Assembly (NCBI GenBank): GCA_003152255.1 | Contig: PLZT01000723.1 | Span: 1 to 6,011, forward strand | Source of the DNA: Methylocystaceae bacterium | GTDB lineage: Bacteria; Pseudomonadota; Alphaproteobacteria; Rhizobiales; Beijerinckiaceae | Reading direction: 5' to 3' | Length of the DNA stretch: 6,011 nucleotides | In this document: positions 5,991 to 6,011 of the stretch, in pieces | Numbering within the stretch: the first letter of the stretch is position 1 | Layout: each line of letters opens with the position of its first letter | The notes under the pieces: model-generated | Databases searched by the model: none | Seen by the model: only the letters and a program-made list of their open reading frames with translations | Told to the model about the DNA's origin: nothing | Program-made: the position numbers and the translations under genes

Positions 5991-6011
5991 CTAGGGCCTG
6001 TCATCAATTAG
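5991..6011. mobile_element. Possible IS5-type element terminus at the window edge
   Basis: CTAG at 5991-5994 is followed by GGCCTGTCATCAATTAG. GGGxCTGT-type sequence starting in a CTAG/TA target resembles IS5-family (IS427-like) ends. Only about 20 bases are visible, with no transposase and no partner repeat, so this is a pattern impression. Confidence 0.3.

Overview
The window looks like a piece of an alphaproteobacterial chromosome. The evidence is high GC, Tat-exported periplasmic enzymes and an N-terminal TolQ sequence. A Methylocystis/Methylosinus-type or other Hyphomicrobiales host is plausible but not proven. Three mobile-element traces cluster in it: one complete insertion sequence, one decayed IS3 tail, and a possible IS end at the right edge.

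Left part (1-2056, minus strand). A TolQ/ExbB-type proton-channel gene starts at 2056, is broken after seven codons, and resumes at 383 to run off the window at base 1. The interruption is a complete ISL3-family element (about 385-2035). It has an intact DDE transposase, terminal inverted repeats that share the nine bases GGCTCTGAC, and a short direct repeat (ATTTTGG on the plus strand) on both sides. Removing the element and one repeat copy restores an in-frame TolQ N-terminus. The sequence therefore records a recent insertion into tolQ. An ATG inside the transposase 3' end (469) is open in the TolQ frame, so a chimeric TolQ with a replaced N-terminus is possible.

Middle (about 2100-2324, minus strand). 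A relic of an IS3-family element retains only the last 30 or so codons of its transposase and the adjoining non-coding end. It lies directly upstream of the tolQ start and separates it from the next genes.

Right part (2364-5887, plus strand). Two exported enzymes follow. The first is a flavin amine oxidase of the monoamine/polyamine oxidase type. The second is a YtcJ-like metal-dependent amidohydrolase (Amidohydro_3). Both carry a TRRN twin-arginine motif, so both probably fold in the cytoplasm and act in the periplasm. They are 341 bp apart and need not be one operon. A shared catabolic role for amines is only a guess.

After the amidohydrolase come a 13-bp inverted repeat (5942-5977) and a CTAG-flanked sequence at the window end that resembles an IS5-type terminus. 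I see no RNA gene, CRISPR array or convincing new multi-gene system. The most notable content is the dissectable IS insertion in a cell-envelope gene.
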